Assembly (NCBI GenBank): GCA_003017855.1
Contig: PYER01000022.1
Span: forward strand, 1-43,027
Direction: 5' to 3'
Origin: a filamentous cyanobacterium CCT1
GTDB taxonomy: Bacteria; Cyanobacteriota; Cyanobacteriia; Phormidesmidales; Phormidesmidaceae
Length of the DNA stretch: 43,027 bases
Shown: positions 41,805 to 43,027 of the stretch, piece after piece
Numbering within the stretch: position 1 is the first letter of the stretch
How the letters are laid out: each line of letters starts with the position of its first letter
Position numbers and translations under genes: made by a program
The notes under the pieces: generated by a model
Told to the model about the DNA's origin: nothing
The model's input: the letters and a program-made list of their open reading frames with translations, nothing else
Database searches by the model: none

Positions 41805-42308
41805 TCATCGCCTCATCTGCTTGAAGCCTTGCAAAACAGTAGTTTGACAAGCCTTTGAACCTTGCCTTCTGGTTGACTCCTCAACCAATGCAATAAAGCC
41901 GCTAGCTAGGCTTTCTCTTTCGTATCTGACTAGATAGGACAAGGCATTTGAGGTCAGTGACTTTGTCTCTGGATGTGCAGCGATTGCCTCAAGGGTTAAA
42001 AAACGCAGTTCGTACGCCCAATCTTCCCATTGGCTAGGGTCTAGGACTCCGAAGTAGGTATCGGCCTCGACGGCGCAGCCAACAACCCAGTTGACGAAGA
42101 AATGGCTATAGGCACGCTCCCAGGTGTGCTTCAGGCGCAAGTCGCCAAACAAGCTACGCACTTCTGGCAAAAAATTCTCTTCCTGCACTACAGCCATTCG
42201 CGATCGGTGGGCCATTGCCCAGTAGCGATGCACGTACCGCTTCAGCGCCTGGATGGTGATCAGGCCTTTGGTCAGATTGAGCGTTGGCCTGGGGCTAAAC
42301 GTTTCCAT
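41805..42308 (-). CDS. Unknown protein outside the CAST
   Basis: 167 residues, ATG 42308. Largely helical, aromatic-rich (YVHRYWAMAHRSRM; WERAYSHFFVNWVVGCAVEADTYFG), no signal peptide, no family recognised. Divergent from the tyrosine recombinase (about 55-120 bp between starts), so it may be an excision or control protein of the integrative element, but nothing in the sequence proves this. Confidence 0.55.
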   Translation of the reverse strand: METFSPRPTLNLTKGLITIQALKRYVHRYWAMAHRSRMAVVQEENFLPEVRSLFGDLRLKHTWERAYSHFFVNWVVGCAVEADTYFGVLDPSQWEDWAYELRFLTLEAIAAHPETKSLTSNALSYLVRYERESLASGFIALVEESTRRQGSKACQTTVLQGFKQMRR

Positions 42309-42362
42309 ATACAGAGTCTAGATGATTCCTTCTACACATGAACAACAATGTAACGACCCCAA

Positions 42363-43027
42363 GTGGCTAATAACTACAACCATTTTGACTCCAAGTTGCA
42401 AAAATACAAGCCTGAGGAGCCGCTGCCAATGGTTGCGGCTGGCTCTGGGATATCTCAGACCTATACCGATGTCTTTCAGCAGCACTGGGATGAGTTTGTA
42501 GACGATAAGGGGCAGCGGCTAGAGAGCCCCTTCATCATCGTGAGCATGTACAACCCGATTCCCAAGAAAGTGCGCAATTTTGGGCGCAAGATCATTGGCC
42601 GCCGGGAAGCTCAAGAGTTCGTCACGTTTATGCTGCAAAGTGCTTCTCCTGCCACCATCAAGAAACAGGTGATCATCCTGAATGACTTTGGCAACTGGGT
42701 ACAGCAGAATAAGCTGGTGGACGCAGGCTGGGAGAACCCCTTTACTGGGCTGACGGAGATGTGCCACCCGGTGCCGCCGCTCAAAGTTCCGCCCTTTAGT
42801 GAGGCGGAAATTAAGCAGATTATCGGTACCTTTCGCGACGATCGCTACTACGCCCACTACACCGACTATGTTCGGTTCTTGTTTATGACGGGCTGTAGAA
42901 CCAGTGAGGCCATCGGTCTCCAGTGGAAGCATATCCGTCGCGACTGTACTGGGATTACGTTTAACGAAACCCTGGTGCGTAAGGGCACCGGCACGGCTCG
43001 CCTGCGAAAAGCCACCAAAACGAATCG
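42363..43027 (+). CDS. Tyrosine recombinase / phage-type integrase, N-terminal part (runs off the window)
   Basis: Partial. Starts are GTG 42363 or ATG 42429. After an N-terminal segment (about 1-70) comes a SAM-like core-binding domain (ATIKKQVIILNDFGNWVQQN onward), then the start of the catalytic domain with PFSEAEIKQIIGTF and YVRFLFMTGCRTSEAIGLQWKHI, where the Arg is the first of the R-H-R-Y residues. The rest lies beyond the edge. It probably belongs to an integrative element that uses the tRNA-Gly as its attachment site, given the tRNA 3' half 13 kb away across the CAST (about 0.8 kb without it). Confidence 0.88.
   Translation, partial: MANNYNHFDSKLQKYKPEEPLPMVAAGSGISQTYTDVFQQHWDEFVDDKGQRLESPFIIVSMYNPIPKKVRNFGRKIIGRREAQEFVTFMLQSASPATIKKQVIILNDFGNWVQQNKLVDAGWENPFTGLTEMCHPVPPLKVPPFSEAEIKQIIGTFRDDRYYAHYTDYVRFLFMTGCRTSEAIGLQWKHIRRDCTGITFNETLVRKGTGTARLRKATKTN

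Noticed and set aside
42519-42932. 137-codon leftward frame at the right edge
   Set aside because: It lies antisense to the tyrosine recombinase, whose motifs are clear.

Overview
The window looks like cyanobacterial DNA. The HIP1 octamer GCGATCGC recurs through the GC-rich left two thirds, and the gene families are typical of the group: a ZiaR/ZiaA-type zinc pair, a VKOR-thioredoxin fusion, an AMIN-domain amidase, TPR lipoprotein-like proteins and a type V-K CRISPR-associated transposon (CAST). I cannot name the species. All calls come from reading the sequence; no database search was run.

Left part (1-24400): a metal-resistance and envelope region. A copper-type module holds an RND pump (partial at the left edge), its HlyD adaptor, an outer-membrane TolC-like channel co-transcribed with an OmpR-type regulator, a tandem DUF305 (CopM-like) protein, and a Tat-exported multicopper oxidase translationally coupled to a ZIP transporter. 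All four transcription units carry the same direct repeat, ATGAAAT-like heptamers 11 bp apart (3633, 6650, 7691, 8728, 8774), which looks like one operator family. A MerR regulator (11455) is accompanied by two promoters with the 19-bp spacer typical of MerR control, one before a thioredoxin-like gene (8146) and one before an unlisted 46-residue Cys peptide (11274). Next come an ACR3-like permease, a ZIP transporter, an amidase, a ZiaR-type repressor and a ZiaA-type ATPase with matching dyad operators, a 58-residue His-rich secreted peptide, and an operon of metal transporter, VKOR and TPR protein.

Middle (24400-28980): a LytM/M23 protein and a class B penicillin-binding protein, two genes of uncertain role (one GNAT-like), then only the 3' half of a tRNA-Gly(CCC) gene (28925-28972).

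Right part (28982-41620): a type V-K CAST of about 12.6 kb with tnsB-tnsC-tniQ-cas12k in one leftward operon, a tracrRNA, a three-repeat CRISPR array, and an atypical repeat with an 18-nt homing spacer. Seventeen nt of that spacer fit the expected D-arm/anticodon sequence of the tRNA-Gly. If the tRNA were intact, the predicted insertion point (61 bp from a GGTA PAM) falls exactly on the CAST end at 28982. The candidate element is flanked by ATTGT on both sides. Cargo (29120-34860) holds a membrane pentapeptide-repeat protein, two glycine-zipper membrane proteins, an XRE regulator, a decayed HsdR fragment and several small unknown genes. TnsC has lost the Walker A lysine (Ile instead) and the Walker B glutamate (Asp instead), although its reading frame is intact.

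Right edge (41621-43027): an unknown gene and the start of a tyrosine recombinase. A tRNA 3' half together with an integrase suggests that the CAST homed to a tRNA that is also the attachment site of an integrative element, and may now travel inside it.
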